Assembly (NCBI GenBank): GCA_029298735.1 | Contig: JANSLP010000255.1 | Location: 1-48,644 of the forward strand | Length of the DNA stretch: 48,644 nt | Source of the DNA: Ophiostoma sp. CBS 140.51 | Taxonomy: Eukaryota; Ascomycota; Sordariomycetes; Ophiostomatales; Ophiostomataceae | Reading direction: 5' to 3' | Shown: piece after piece, positions 21,732-33,879 of the stretch | Position numbering within the stretch: position 1 is the first letter of the stretch | How the letters are laid out: each line of letters starts with the position of its first letter | Notes under the pieces: generated by a model | Databases searched by the model: none | What the model was told of the DNA's origin: nothing | What the model saw: the letters and a program-made list of their open reading frames with translations, nothing else | Position numbers and translations under genes: made by a program

Positions 21732-22764
21732 AAGGAGAGTGGGTGTAGGAGGAGTTGTATTTAGAAGGTGGAAGAAAAGAAGGTGGGATATCGCCATATC
21801 ATAGGATGAACTGATCCAATATAGCCGTACATATAAATTGACACAGTATTTATACACATAAAGTTCGCAGCAATTTGCCACTTTTTGACATGGCACACCT
21901 TTAATTATTGTTGGCGAAATCATTCTATGATTTGGTACAAAAGGGCCCTTGCTATCAAGATAGAATAAAGTTGGAAAGCCCAACGGCTCGTTGACGGCCT
22001 ATTGTTTATTTCCATGCGGCACATCTCGTCAAGGATGTTCGTGTTTGTACGAGAAATGACCGTTCGTGGAATGAGCATATTCCCGGCACAAAGTACAACC
22101 CTGTGATGCATGTCATCAACTGAAGTAGACTGAGGTCTTTCTCCATATTCAATACTGCGTCAAACTGCCGATCCGTAGTGGAGATTAGAACCAAACATTG
22201 CCGAGAGTAACCCTCCTTGTGGAGAGTCTCAAGGCCCACAGCTTCATCATAGAAAACCGCGACGGGCTACGACTTTGAACTTTACTAATTCAAGTGCTAT
22301 TTTGTGTCTGGAATGCCGTCTCATAGCGGTGGCAATACGGATCTTGGACATGCTCGTTGTGAGAATTCGGCCCACCCTCGCATTATGTAGTTCGGTGTCT
22401 ACTGAAGCAGCTACAAAAGCAAATGTTTAATTCAAAACGGAATCATCAAACGGAGGAAAGATCACAAGAAAGCACGGACATGCTACCCTCTTTGATCTTG
22501 TGTATCCCGAGGCGATCGGTCGTATGGATTAAGTGGCAACTGCCGTCTTTTTCTACTTTGGGTGCAAAAACCGATCGGGTCGGCTTGTATGGCGTGGATA
22601 CTGTAGGACTAGTCAAGCCCGGGGCAGGGGCTAGACTTTACTGGCATGTGGTCTGTTTTAGTGGACGACATCATTACAGCTCAACAGCGCTTACAGTGCC
22701 GCGAGTTTTGACCACGAACAACAACGCATCTATCGCGAACATTAACTATACACAAAACCTCAAC
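21732..22764. other. intergenic region with a coding-like fragment on minus strand
   Basis: A minus-strand frame at 22006..22284 (EAVGLETLHKEGYSRQCLVL...) is uninterrupted for about 90 codons but has no upstream ATG and no family I can name. It could be a gene remnant. The right end is the leader of the cyclase-family gene. Confidence 0.3.
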
Positions 22765-23815
22765 ATGTCACAATTACCAGAACGCCCGCCTTTCTCGGCC
22801 CTCCCGCTCGATACCAATGGCCCACCCGGCAACGCCTGGGGTCTGTACGGCAATGACGACCAGTTCGGCGCACTCAACCTGTTGACGCCCGATGTCGTGG
22901 CCGCCGCCGCCGCCGGCGAGATCAGGACGGGCGAGCGTATCGCCCTCGACTGGGTATTGACAAAGCCATCACGACCTAGCTTTGGTCGTCCGCCGTTTGT
23001 CTGGAAGATGCTGCCCAATGACGAAGGGTTGACGATCAACGACGATGAACTGGCCTTCAACACACAGTGCAGTAGCCAGTGGGACGGCTTCCGTCACTTT
23101 GGCTACCAGGCGGCACAGCGGTTTTATAACAATGCCAAGCGGGAAGATCTTGTTGGAGACAACTTGGGAATCAATGGTAGGTCGCTACCTATCACATAAC
23201 TTTGATGCCATGCATACTGACAGCCCAGTGTGGCTTGAAAAGGGCGGTATTGTTGGCCGTGGCGTCTTGCTCGATTACGCCAGCTTCTGTCAACGACACA
23301 ACATTTCCAGTGACCCGTTCGCCTGCTCTGCCATTCCCATGGCACACATCCACAAAATGGCCGAGGAGCAGAAACTCACCTTCAAGCGTGGGGATGTCTT
23401 GCTGGTCCGTGTCGGTTTCACAGCCGCATACGACAGGCTGTCACCAGAAGAACAGACAGCTCTAGCAGTACGAAAGAATCCCGACTTTCTCGGCGTTGAG
23501 CCTAGCAAGGCCATGCTGCAGTGGCTGTGGGAGAATCAGTTTGCAGCTGTTGCTGGTGATGCTCCGAGTTTTGAACAAGCGCCCGTACGCGGCCACTGGC
23601 GGTCTGACGCCCTCGAAGATGGCGTCAAGGACGGTGGTATGATCCATCAAGTCCTGTTGGGCGGCTGGGGTGTGCCTATCGGCGAGCTGTTCGACTTGGA
23701 AAAGCTGGCTGCAACATGTGAGCGGTTGCAAAGGTGGTCCTTTTTCATATCGAGCATGCCGCTCAATGTGCCAGGTGGCGTGGCCAGCCCGCCGAATGCA
23801 GTGGCCATCTTCTAG
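22765..23815 (+). CDS. putative cyclase-family (kynurenine formamidase-like) hydrolase, 332 aa
   Basis: Exons 22765..23176 and 23229..23815. Two AG acceptors are close; only the CCCAG at 23224..23228 keeps frame (NVWLEKGGIVGRGVLLDYA). The N-terminus (WGLYGNDDQFGALNLLTPDVVAAA) and QWDGFRHFGYQ, then AHIHKMAEEQKLTFKRGDVLLVRVGF, are typical of the fungal branch of the PF04199 cyclase family. Classic bacterial members have an HxGTHxDxPxH metal motif; here the equivalent is SSQWDGFRHF, as in other fungal members. The reaction is unknown; family members hydrolyse formylamides or close rings in aromatic metabolism. It lies between two sugar permeases, which may be chance. Confidence 0.82.
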
Positions 23816-24838
23816 GTGTTATGTAAATAAAAAATCAATAGACTATGTTGGGATGAAAGACAAATTTCAGATGAAAGTACCAAAAAACTCTCAGTGTCAT
23901 CAAACGAGATATCTTGTTTTGTATAGATAACTATTTGTTGTTGTAGAAGCTTCCGAACGAAGCAAATTCAGATAAAAGGTATTAAAGGCTAGATCTTCCT
24001 CTACTACCATTAACACCAATGTCATCCCATACTTTTACCTCATTTTTCTTACATGTCACCCTGGTGTATTTTTTCTTTCTATCTCCATCCCTACTTAGAC
24101 CATGTACTCGCCCATCAATGAGATAAGATCATCCCGTAGAGATATGTGACAAGCTTAGAGAACGGCCTCTGTATTCAAATAGTTGATTCTCTGTTTGTAG
24201 AATTAGAGTATTATTTTTGACAGGCCCTGTTTAGCCTAGGCTGGCATGGCAGTCAAGTATTAATCCTTCTGTCAGTCATGCTATTGCGGTGATTGAACTA
24301 TTGCCTTTTGTCTGTACAATCGGGTCGCTAGTGAAGTTCATGCATGCCGCAATGATGCCACTTTCAGCAGCATAGAAAATCTGTTTTCAGATTCTCACGG
24401 AAGCCTTTGTGGCCTACATATTTGGGCAGGGTGCGGCTAATAATTGCGTCTGAGCTTCGGTAGAAAAGATCATACTGGGCGGCATGAGCTGTTCCTTCTT
24501 TGAACACAAGAGGCCCGCTATCACATTGTCACATGATACACATAATTATGTGGTAGTAATTGGACAATACCGTCTAAAAAGACGATTACTTCACCGTAGG
24601 TCACGCAGAAGAACGGAATAAGCATGGGCCTTGGTTTGAAAAAACCGACAAACGAAATTGGTATTTTTACAATCAGTCTGAAAATATCAGACAGAAGTGG
24701 TATCTCGGTAGTAGAAGCAGGTAAACAACCCCTTTCATCAGATCTTGATCATTCGATCACACCTTTTGATTGATGCATAGCACCCAAGAGCGCTGTACAT
24801 CTTACTCTCTCCCTTCTTGTGGTAAATGGCTAGGCCAC
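23816..24838. other. AT-rich intergenic region between convergent genes
   Basis: About 1 kb between two convergent genes (cyclase + and permease -). It is AT-rich and only 3' flanks are expected. No gene is seen. Confidence 0.45.
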
Positions 24839-26530
24839 TTAGGCCGTGGTCTCGACGTGCTGGGCCGGGTCGACCTCGTCTTTTCCGTTCTCGTGCATGT
24901 GGTTCTGCTCGCGGAGGCGGTACTTTTCGGGACGCTTGGACGAGATACCCTCCTTGTCGAGGCAGGCCAGCAGAGGCGGGTTGCTGCGGAAGTAGTCGTC
25001 CATGTCCTCGAGGGTACGGCCGGACGTCTCTGGATAGAACACGTAGACGATGGGAACGATGGCCGCGTTGAGGACGGTCCAGATAATGTAAAACTTCCAG
25101 CCCAGGTTCTGGATACCGATGGGGGTGATTTCGACGACCATAAAGTTGAAGATCCAGTTGGTGGCAGCACCGAGAGCAGCGCCCTTGGTACGCATGGTCA
25201 ACGAGTTGATTTCGGTAGCGTACACTATTCTGTTAGCAGTGAACAAATCAAAAAGCAATGAAAGAGGGACAACTTACGCCAAGTAACACCCTGCATGCCG
25301 ATGCCGAAAAAGACATAGTAGAGGAAGAAGAAGGCGACCGAGGCGGAGGCGACCTGCTTCTGGTGCGGGTAGCCATCGAGCTCGTTATAGCGGACCAGTG
25401 AGGTGATGAAGACGTAGCAGAAGGCCATGCCCGTGCAGCCAAACATCATCAACTTGCGACGGCCCCACTGTTCGACGCGGAAGATGCCAATGAGCGAGAA
25501 GAGCAGGTACTGCACACTGTTGATGGCCGTCAGGAGACGCGACAGGGTGTCGCTGAGACCAACAGACGTCTGCAGGACCGTCGGCAGATAGTACGAGGTG
25601 ACGTTGATGCCCGTAAACTGCTGGAAACTCTGGCCGATGCAGCCCAAAAGTAAACGGCGGACAGTCTTGGTGCCGGCCTTTTGGTTGGCCTTGCCGCGGA
25701 TAATGTCCCAGAAGGAAATGCTGTTCTCGCGCTCGTAGACGACCGAGTACTGGATCTCCGTCATTTGCAGCTGGACGAAAGGGTCATCGACAGGCTTGCC
25801 CTCAAGGTCGGCAATGATTTGGAGCGCTTCGTCCTCCTTGCCGTGGGCGATAAGCCAGCGGGGCGACTCGGGCAGCCAGGGGACGGTCGAGAAGATGATA
25901 ATGTTGAAGATGAATTGGAAGGCCAGGGGAAAGCGCCAGGCAATGGGACCGCCGACAAACGAGAAGCCGTAGTTGAGCCAGTTGGCCAGCGAGAAACCGA
26001 CGAGCACGAGACAGTTTTCGAGAATGACGAGCTTGCCACGCCACTCGACCTTGGACGTCTCGACCTGCCAGACGGGCGCCGTCGAGGTGTTGAGACCGTT
26101 GCCAATACCGGCAATGACACGACCAGTCATCATCTGGCCCAGGCTGAACGAGGTGCACTGCAGGAGAGCGCCAATGGACATGATGATGGTACCGACAACG
26201 ACCGTGTTGCGACGACCGAGCTTCTCACCGAGCCAGTAAGCCAGGAGCGAACCGGCCGCGCAACCGACATCGTAGATAGCAGCAGTAGTACCGAGGAGCG
26301 TGGTCTTGGAGGGACCTTCGAGGTTGTGGAGTCGGAGGAAGTCGGACGAGATGACTACGCCAGAGAAGACACCCTATTGCCGTTAGGGAGGAGCATATTG
26401 ATGATAGTGGAGAATAACATACCTGATCATAACCATACAGGGTCATGTCGGCACCGCAGGCCAATGTGATCCAAAAGGTGAGCCATCCGCCTTGGAGGCC
26501 AAAGTAGGGCTTCTTGATGTCGTAGCCCAT
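24839..26530 (-). CDS. MFS sugar permease, 529 aa
   Basis: Three exons on the minus strand: 26423..26530, 25278..26373 and 24839..25224, with GTATGT...TAG and GTAAGT...TAG introns; the second acceptor is AATAG at 25225 since the nearer AACAG gives a stop. Helix 1 reads GADMTLYGYDQGVFSGV. Loop 2-3 EKLGRRNTVVVG, GRVIAGIGNG, PESPRWLIAHGKEDEA, QQFTGINVTSYYLPT in helix 7, GVTWLYATEINSL in helix 10 and VFYPETSGRTLEDMDDYF at the C-end are all intact. It is twelve helices and normal family length. The helix 7 QQ-x-TGIN is characteristic of true hexose/pentose carriers. It should be a plasma-membrane sugar:H+ symporter; the sugar cannot be told. It is an intact counterpart of the frameshifted permease 3 kb upstream, but not a recent copy of it. 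Confidence 0.92.
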
Positions 26531-28288
26531 GGTGGAGGTGGGTGTGGGCAATACTATGCCACGTGGTGTTGATGTGAGAACTGGGGATTACAAGACAAAA
26601 TTAAGACGAGATGAGATGAAAAAAGAAAGGAGAAGAGTAAATCGATGCAAGAAGTGGAAAGTAAAAAACCACGAGGCTGCATGTGCCGAGCCTGCAGATA
26701 TATACCGATATGAAAACACGACTGACGTGAAAGATGAGCACGTCGCTCGCACGGATAATGGATCACTCGGTCTCGCTTTGTCTGTCTACGAAGCACGCTT
26801 GTATCCATCTTATTGCCTAGTTGCCTGTTCAGACATCACCCATGTAGAAGAATACAGCATTGCCTTGTTTGTCTTATTGTTCGTCCGCATCTTCCCTTCT
26901 TCTTTCCCTTTCTTCCTGTGTTTTGTGGGGATTAAAACCCGGGGTGTACGTCCGGGGAGGGCGGCAGTGGAGCAAATGGAGCAAATGGAGCAAATTTGGG
27001 TTTCTGGGGCCATTGATCCGGGGCGACGTCGTGAAGGATCGAAGAATTCCAACGAATTGGCAGGGAAAATCGACGAAAACACGACTCCTAGCTCCCAAAA
27101 ACGCCAAAAACCGGGAAACCTAGCAGCGTTCCCTCGAGACGAGAAGAATAGACGTTCAAAGCGCCCAAGAACGACATGGTTCTGTCCGAGATGGACCCTG
27201 TCAAGTGGACAAAGTGCCGTGGAGAGTACCACCCAAATGCACCCCAAGCATGCTGAATCGGACCAAAGAATGACTTAAAATCCGTCAATGACGATCACTG
27301 TGTTTTCGCCCGCAAAACATCACCCGTTCCAGCGTTTCATCTGGCACTATGAGCACACTAGACGTATTTACGATTTTCCGTCGGGCATCCCTCGTCACGG
27401 GCAAAAAGAGCACGCGAAGTGGAGATTGGAGGGTGAGAAGAAAACTAGGGTGAGAAAATAGCAGGGAAAGGACAGACGTTGACAGGTGAAAGACGGAAGA
27501 AAGAAAAGAACATTCAAAAAGAATGCTCGACGGCTAACAATTCAAAAACAAGAAAACAAGGAATCGACGGCCCCAGAAATCCCCACACCGCTTGTGCATG
27601 TCGTCTCTGGCGTACTCAAAACCACCCTAGCGTGCCTTGTACCTGGTCCACCCTCGTGCCGGGAAAGGCCTGGGGAAAGGCGAAAAGACGGCGTGAAAGG
27701 CGGCCGGAAAAGCACGCCTCAAAGGAGCCTCACTACAAGTCAAGTCAAGCCAAGAAACGCCTCAATGTAAGCCTCATAAAAAAGAAACGACAACGTGACG
27801 GAAAGTAGGAGGATAAATATGGAGAAATTCAGCCAAGACCATGCCAAATCATTGGAGGCTCCTACAAGGCAAACGGACAAGCATTTCTCTTTTGTTTCTT
27901 CCCTTTTATTTATCCGTGGCGGGCGGTGGTTGGGAGTCTAGGGTGGTATGGCGTCGGATCGGTTGGGTTTTGTTTGCTCGCTCCCTCGCTGTCTTTTCTC
28001 CTCTTCCCCGCACAATGCCTTTTGGGGCAAGTAGTTTACAACGCAAAAGTCTAGGCGGTGTTGGAGACAGACGATGGAGGGGTGGTGGCTGTTCGCTTAA
28101 CACTGCGACCTACTTGTATATCTCACCTTTCTCCTCTTTTGGACAGCAAACGTAAAGAAAGAGTAGAGTAAATTCTGGTCCAACCGAGAGAAAGAAAATA
28201 AACAAGAGAACGCAAACTACTCTATTTCCGAGCTTGAGTTTGACCAGTTATTCCACACACCTGCTCATCTATACTCTCCACCGCCGCC
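26531..28288. other. long divergent promoter region
   Basis: 1.75 kb between the permease (-) and the zinc dehydrogenase (+), so it serves both. It contains a 9-base unit TGGAGCAAA three times in tandem (26968..26994), and two ACGCCTCAA words (27714..27722, 27757..27765) equal to the core of the repeat near 1.2 kb. Frames here have no family features. Confidence 0.4.
26968..26994. repeat. 9-base tandem repeat, three units
   Basis: TGGAGCAAA is repeated three times without mismatch in the divergent promoter. Confidence 0.85.
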
Positions 28289-29424
28289 ATGGGTAGCATC
28301 GACAAGTTCAACCTGCCCAGCTCTATGCGGGCATTGGGTATGTCGTCTGTGCTTTTCTGTAATTTGTGTGCCCAACTAACCTCGTTGCTACGCCTTCAAC
28401 AGAGTACTCCTCCGCCACCAACTTCTCCGTTGTCAACAAACCCCTTCCCCAAGTCCGCCCTCACGATGTCCTGATCCAGGTCAAGGCCTGCGGTGTCTGT
28501 GGCACCGATGTCCACATTCACCACGGCGAGTTTGGTGCCGTTTTTCCGCTGGTTCCGGGCCATGAGACGGTCGGCGTCGTTGCCGCGTTTGGTGAAGAGG
28601 TCGAGGGTTTTACCATCGGCGACCGCGTCGTGGCCGACAACTCCGAGGTCTGCGCGTCGTGCCACTACTGCCGCCGTGGCCAAGAGCTGTTTTGTGAGAA
28701 GTTTGTTGCGCACGGTGTCATGGTCGACGGTGGTTTTGCCGAGTACGCCGTGTACCCGGCTCACCGCGTCTTCCAATTCCGGAGTGATACGCTGAGTGAT
28801 GCAGATGCCACCCTCCTCGAACCCGCCTCGTGTGCTGCCCACGGCCTCGACAAGATTGCTCCCAAGATGGGCTCGACCGTTTTGATTTTTGGTGCAGGTC
28901 CCACGGGCCTCGTGCTGGCACAGATGCTGCGCGAGAACGGTGGCTGCCGGACGGTGATTGCCGCTCCTGCTGGCAAGAAGATGGAGGTGGCCAAGTCGCT
29001 GAACGCAGCAGATGAGTTTATCGAGCTCCCCAGAGACAAGGAGGCATCCGCTGTAACTCTCGCCAAGTTGAAGAGCGATAACCCTTATGGATTTGACATT
29101 GTGGTCGAGGCCACTGGCAGCGCCGCCATTTTGGAGCAGTCCATTGACTATGTCACCAAGTCTGGAAAGCTCGTTGTGTACGGCGTCTACAATGACGACG
29201 ACATGGTCAAGTTCTCACCCAACAAGATCTTCAAGGAAGAGATTACCATTCTTGGCTCCTTCAGCCAGACGTACAAGTTCCCGGCCGCGATTGACTACCT
29301 GACGCGTGGCCGTGTCGCTGTCTCGGGTATTGTCAACAAGACGTATAAGCTGGAGCAGTGGCAGGAGTGCCTGGATGCCATGGCGAACAAGACCGTTATC
29401 AAGGCGGCCATCGTCTTTGACTAG
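28289..29424 (+). CDS. zinc-dependent medium-chain (polyol/alcohol) dehydrogenase, 356 aa
   Basis: Exons 28289..28337 and 28403..29424 (GTATGT...CAG). Catalytic zinc ligands: Cys49 (CGVCGTDVHIHHGEF), His70-Glu71 (PGHETVG) and the later LEPASCAAHG. Structural zinc site: Cys100, 103, 106, 114 (CASCHYCRRGQELFC). The Rossmann NAD(P) site is IFGAGPTGLVLAQM. The start region (MGSIDKFNLPSSMRAL) is cytosolic. Of the MDR families it is closest to D-arabinitol 2-dehydrogenase/sorbitol dehydrogenase-like enzymes, which oxidise sugar alcohols to ketoses with NAD. The exact polyol is uncertain. It is divergently transcribed from the intact sugar permease, which supports a role in sugar or polyol use. Confidence 0.9.
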
Positions 29425-30559
29425 GGGTGGGGCATACCAAGAAAATGAGATAGGAATGGAGTTGGTATATGTGAAAGAGCGAGGCGTTATGTATATTTAA
29501 AAAAACAGTTCGTTCATGAAAACGTTTAAAGTTGCGCATGCACTCAATTAATTTTTCAAATACATTGGTTCATTTTCCAAAGAGGGCCAAATAGACATTT
29601 TTAAAAAAAAGCATGTTTACACATCATAGCGAGCAAGCGCTGTTGTGGCCGCCACTGTTGGCGGTCCCTGCAGTTGTCATTCTCTCACGTCCCTGTGCCG
29701 GAGCATCACATTAATGCTGAAGTGCTCATCAGGCTCCAAACCGTTAGCCTTTTATTTTACTGAACGAGGCTGGTTTTGGTAGCCTATCCCAGCAGCCGAA
29801 GCGGCCAAGGCAACGTACAACAAAAGATATAGGTTCTCGTTTCTAGTCCCTGTCAGAAGTGTCTTGTGGTGCAACAGTTCTACTTACCGGTACGAATCTC
29901 TTGTCGTCCAACGCCTTGCGTGTGAGATTGATATCGGTGAGTCTGTCCCAGAACTCGGGAGGGTATTTCCAGGATGCCCAAGCCTCGAGTTCTGTCTCGC
30001 TTCGTGTTTTCGTTTTTTTTTTTTATTTTTTTTATTGGAGGTTCGGCGTCGGATCGTGACCGCTCACTCATCGACGTGCTGTTGTTTTAACGGTGATCTT
30101 GCCATGAGATTATCGTGTTAAAAGACGAGAACGGGAGGAATGTGGGAGAAAATATTCTCGTCGGTGGTCGAAGCGTGAAGTCCAGTTGCGACTGTTTGCT
30201 TCCCGCGTTCTGGCTGAGGTTTTCAGGGTGGAGTCGAGGACATCTTATTGGGCAGGATTAATTTAGCGGGTCGGCGACTTATTTCTCCGAGACTTGCCAG
30301 CCAACCGTTTGCCGCCGGAAACTCTGTCACACGTTTTAACTGCGTTTGCAGCGCTAAGAGTGGGGAAAATAGAACAACTTCTGAGAGCGGGAAATTTCAA
30401 AACACTTCGGGCGAGAAGTGGGGCGCTTATTGGGCTTTGCCTCTTCTTACTTCAACCTGCTCGTGCCCGTCATTCTGTCACGGGCCATTAAAATCCACTT
30501 GTCCACGGAGTGATTAACACCAGACCCTCTCAAATGGTGCGTTGAACGATCGACACACG
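29425..30559. other. intergenic region
   Basis: About 1.1 kb with a long T-rich run at about 30010..30037 and no coding sequence I can support. It precedes the first Helo-like gene. Confidence 0.45.
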
Positions 30560-31941
30560 ATGGCAGAAGCTATAGGCCTAGCCTCAGGGCTATTGACTTT
30601 CGTAACTGTCGCCCTCGAGTCCAGCGTCACACTTTACCAGACGCTGAAGAGCATTCAATATCACCCCAAACATGTTCGTGACCTCCAGGACGAGTTGAAC
30701 GATCTAAAAGAGGTTCTGCGCTCGCTCACCGATACGATTGCGTCTGCCACCGACTTGGATCTCTCAGCACTGAAACTTCCTCTGCAACGGTGCGGAAATG
30801 CCTGCCAAGAGTTTAAACAGGAGATTGTGAAGTGTTCGTCGCGGTCTGGAGGGAACCGGACGAGTTTTCGAGACTGGGCCAAGTTGAAGTATATGGGTGA
30901 CGACATCAATGGCTTTCGGCAACAGATATCAAGCTACAAGGCAACTATTACTATCAGCTTGCTCGACGCAACTCTGTAAGTCACAACATGTCAATACGTA
31001 ACAAAACAGGCCTAACCTTTCATGATTTCATTAGTCGCAAATCCTCGCTCACAGCCGAAGATGCCGCAAGTTACAAAGATCTTGTGAATACCACGACAGA
31101 CGACCTCAAAGACCATCTCCAAAGCATCGATGACAGGCTGCAATCTATATTTGGAGAGGCGGCATCGGGGTCTGGCACGGACACCCAGGAAATACAACAG
31201 ATAAAGGAGGACCGGTTGGCCACGCAGAAGTGTGTGGAAATCTGCACCCAGTTGACCGACCACATTGAGCAGCTTTTGTTGTCATCCAAGCGCGGCAGCA
31301 GTTCTACTGGGTCCGATGATCCGGAGAGCATACCTGAAAGGATCACCAACGATGGCCTGCGCGAGTGCAAGAAAGTCCTCTTTGATAACGCTGCAAAGCT
31401 GGAGAAACACAAGCAAGAACTGATCAATCGGTTAATAACGAAGTCAAAGTCAGTGGTCACTTCTGCAGAGGGCAATAAGGATCTTTTAAGGTTGGAGGAG
31501 GAGTTGCAGACAACGCGCCAGTGCATAGACATCTGCTCCAAGGCAGACACCTATATGCGAGAGAACGTCAGCGTCATTGACAACTACGCGACCGGGGACG
31601 CCATCCAATTCTTGGTTTCGAATAACGGCAAGGTCATCCACGGCAAGAACCGAGGATTGGGCTGGAGAACTAGGCAAGTTGGAGGGTACCTCAATGATGA
31701 GTCCATCCAACAGTTATCGCGGGATTTCTTGAATAGCAGCATTCACTCCTTCAAGCATGATACCTCGTCCTCGGAAACAAATCCAGCATCTTCTTCCGGC
31801 AATGATTTGGGGAAGGACCGAAGTCCAGACTTCAAACGCCATGGGCCGGGTTGTAAGCTTGCATCTTGGTCTGGTGCGGACTCAACCATATCATCTACTA
31901 CATCCTCAGAGACGGGAACAAAGGACTCTCTTAAGCATTGA
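30560..31941 (+). CDS. Helo-like N-terminal domain protein, 440 aa
   Basis: Exons 30560..30975 and 31035..31941 (GTAAGT...TAG, phase 2). The N-terminus (MAEAIGLASGLLTFVTVALES...TLYQTLKSIQ) through about residue 140 is the helical Helo-like domain that heads many fungal STAND/NLR proteins; LQRCGNACQEFKQEI is the typical mid helix. No NACHT or NB-ARC ATPase follows. Instead there is a coiled-coil-rich region (about 150-345) and a conserved block GDAIQFLVSNNGKVIHGKNR..GWRTRQVGGYL near 345-385, then a Ser-rich tail. Helo domains form membrane-active or signalling bundles in regulated fungal cell death, so a role in non-self response is possible but not shown. It faces a diverged paralog tail to tail. 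Confidence 0.8.
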
Positions 31942-32488
31942 GTGTATCTATTAGGCTAAACAAAGTTCACTGATATAATTCACTGTCTTTCTTGCTTCTT
32001 TCACCAAAATTGAGATTTCACGTCAAACGATTTCTAGAGTGTCATGTTATGAGGGCCTAAGGGCCTAGCCCTTATGCTGGCCGACACTGGCATTGTATTT
32101 TGATTTTGTCCTTACATGCACCTACGTTTTCCTACCTGTGGTGATATGGTGATAACCTTTTCGCTATTGAAGAACCCTGTCCCTAGAACCCCTTCGCATA
32201 AACCTTGAGTTTCCGTCACCTGCACATGTACAACGATCTGGGTGAACCGAATATATATACGAAAGAGTAGAAACAGCAGGGAAGTAACCACTACACTAAA
32301 CCATATTGACTAATAGAATTGAGAAACAGTATAGTCAGGAACAACTAAGTTAGGTATACAAGATAGAGCGCCGATTCCAACGCTTGGCGTCTCCCTCCAA
32401 GAGATGGCGGCCTGGGTCTTGCTTCATTACTATCTAGAGATGCCCGGTGATTTACCGTCGAAGCCCAGCACCCTACCTACAGCCGGCC
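31942..32488. other. spacer between the convergent Helo-like genes
   Basis: About 550 bases between two stop codons. Only 3' flanks are expected. TATATATAC occurs at about 32252 and no third gene is seen. Confidence 0.45.
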
Positions 32489-33879
32489 TTACCGGCTGCC
32501 CCGGACATTGGCCAACAAAACATGGCTAGTAGCCGGGTGAAGGCTGGTGAAGGCAATTGCAAGTGGCCCGGGACGGTGCTCTGATTTACCGTGGACAACC
32601 CGTGCCATAACAGCATCAGCACTTTTCGACAACTCCTCAGACGTTTTAACGCTAAGATAGGAATTCTTACTCATATCTTTTGATACCTGCTTCACTGTAT
32701 CGTCCTCAGCATAGCCAAGAAACTGCTGTACCTTGCCATCAACCCATTTGTTTTTACCGCGAAGAGTTTTGCCTTTGGTCGAGACGAAGAACTGCAGGAG
32801 GTCACCTTTTCCATCGTTCTCAAAGCCGGAGGCCTTTTCCATCTCCAACTTGGCAATTGTTGATGACAGTTCGTCTGCCACTTCCCTTGTGAAATTGAAG
32901 TCTTTCTTCATCGTTGCCAACTCTGCTGCTAGTTCTGATGCTGCTGTCGCTGAAGGGTTGTTTATGGTTGCCACTTTCTGTACAAAATGGTCGAATCGCC
33001 GGTTCTCGTTGCTTGTCAGTTGGGCCCTCATGCGACTAGCACGCTCCTGGAGGTCTTGTAGACCATCACTGGTGCTCTCCTCAGACGCTGAATCGAACTC
33101 GATGTTGCCTTTGTTGTTGGATCTGGGAGACTTATTCGCATTCGTAACCTGGGCCTCGGCGAGATGTTCCGAAAATTCGGCACAAATTCGCAAGCATTGT
33201 TCGGCACTCTGCATCTCCTTGTTGATCTGCACCAAATCTGATTCAGTCTCGACACCGGTTAGATTCTGAGCCAGCATGTCGTCAAGCCTGGTGATGCGGA
33301 TCTCGAGTGTTTCTTCGGCAGCGCTCAAAAGCATACTGTACTTTTTAGTGTCGTCTACCGTGAGTGGAGATACCTGACTAACACGAGAAACGAAAATAGT
33401 CAGGATAACGATCTTGTAAGGAAGGAAAGGTTTAGTGTCGGCTATACTCACAGGGTCGCCATAGTGAGGGCGAAAATGATAATCGTCCTGTATACGGACA
33501 GGAGTTGCTTGAATCCATTGGCATCTTCGCCCATATATCTCAGCCTTCCCCAGGCACAGGACTTCGTCCCTCCGGCGTCAGATGTCGATAATCTTTTTAT
33601 CTCCTGCTCAAATTGTTGACAGGCCCACGCACATCGCTCTAGCGGGATGGCCAACGCAGGGATTTGAGATTCGGTGTTAGCCGAAGCTGCATCGATGAGC
33701 GAGTCGAGTGCTTCGGCTAGTGCACTTGTCTCTTTAACGAGTGCACACACTTGCGGCCGAATGGGCTTATAACTCTTGATGGTCTTGCCGAGTGCGACGC
33801 TGTGCTTGCCAGCAAAGGTTACCCATCTTATTAGGTCCGAATCGGCGCCGGAATCGCTGGCGCCAGAATCGCTGGCCAT
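32489..33879 (-). CDS. Helo-like N-terminal domain protein, diverged paralog, 438 aa
   Basis: Exons 33452..33879 and 32489..33377 (GTGAGT...TAG, phase 2). The start is taken at 33879 (MASDSGASDS) because it aligns with its neighbour; an in-frame ATG at 34002 would add 41 residues. Shared with the gene at 30560: the domain plan, length, an intron at the same codon (after AT-L in DATL/MATL), LERCAWACQQFEQEIKR against LQRCGNACQEFKQEI, LRYMGEDANGFKQ against LKYMGDDINGFRQ, and a C-terminal block GDLLQFFVSTKGKTLRGKN with Q..GY..D...Q.S.D. Identity is low elsewhere. The central part is a coiled coil. It has no ATPase or effector enzyme domain. The function is unknown; a Helo fold suggests a cell-death or heterokaryon-recognition link. 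Confidence 0.78.

Noticed and set aside
25681..26469. 262-codon plus-strand frame over the intact permease
   Set aside because: Antisense shadow; it runs across two verified introns of the real gene.
26529..27278. 249-codon plus-strand frame in the permease/dehydrogenase promoter
   Set aside because: Low-complexity composition, no motif, spans tandem 9-mers; more likely promoter DNA.
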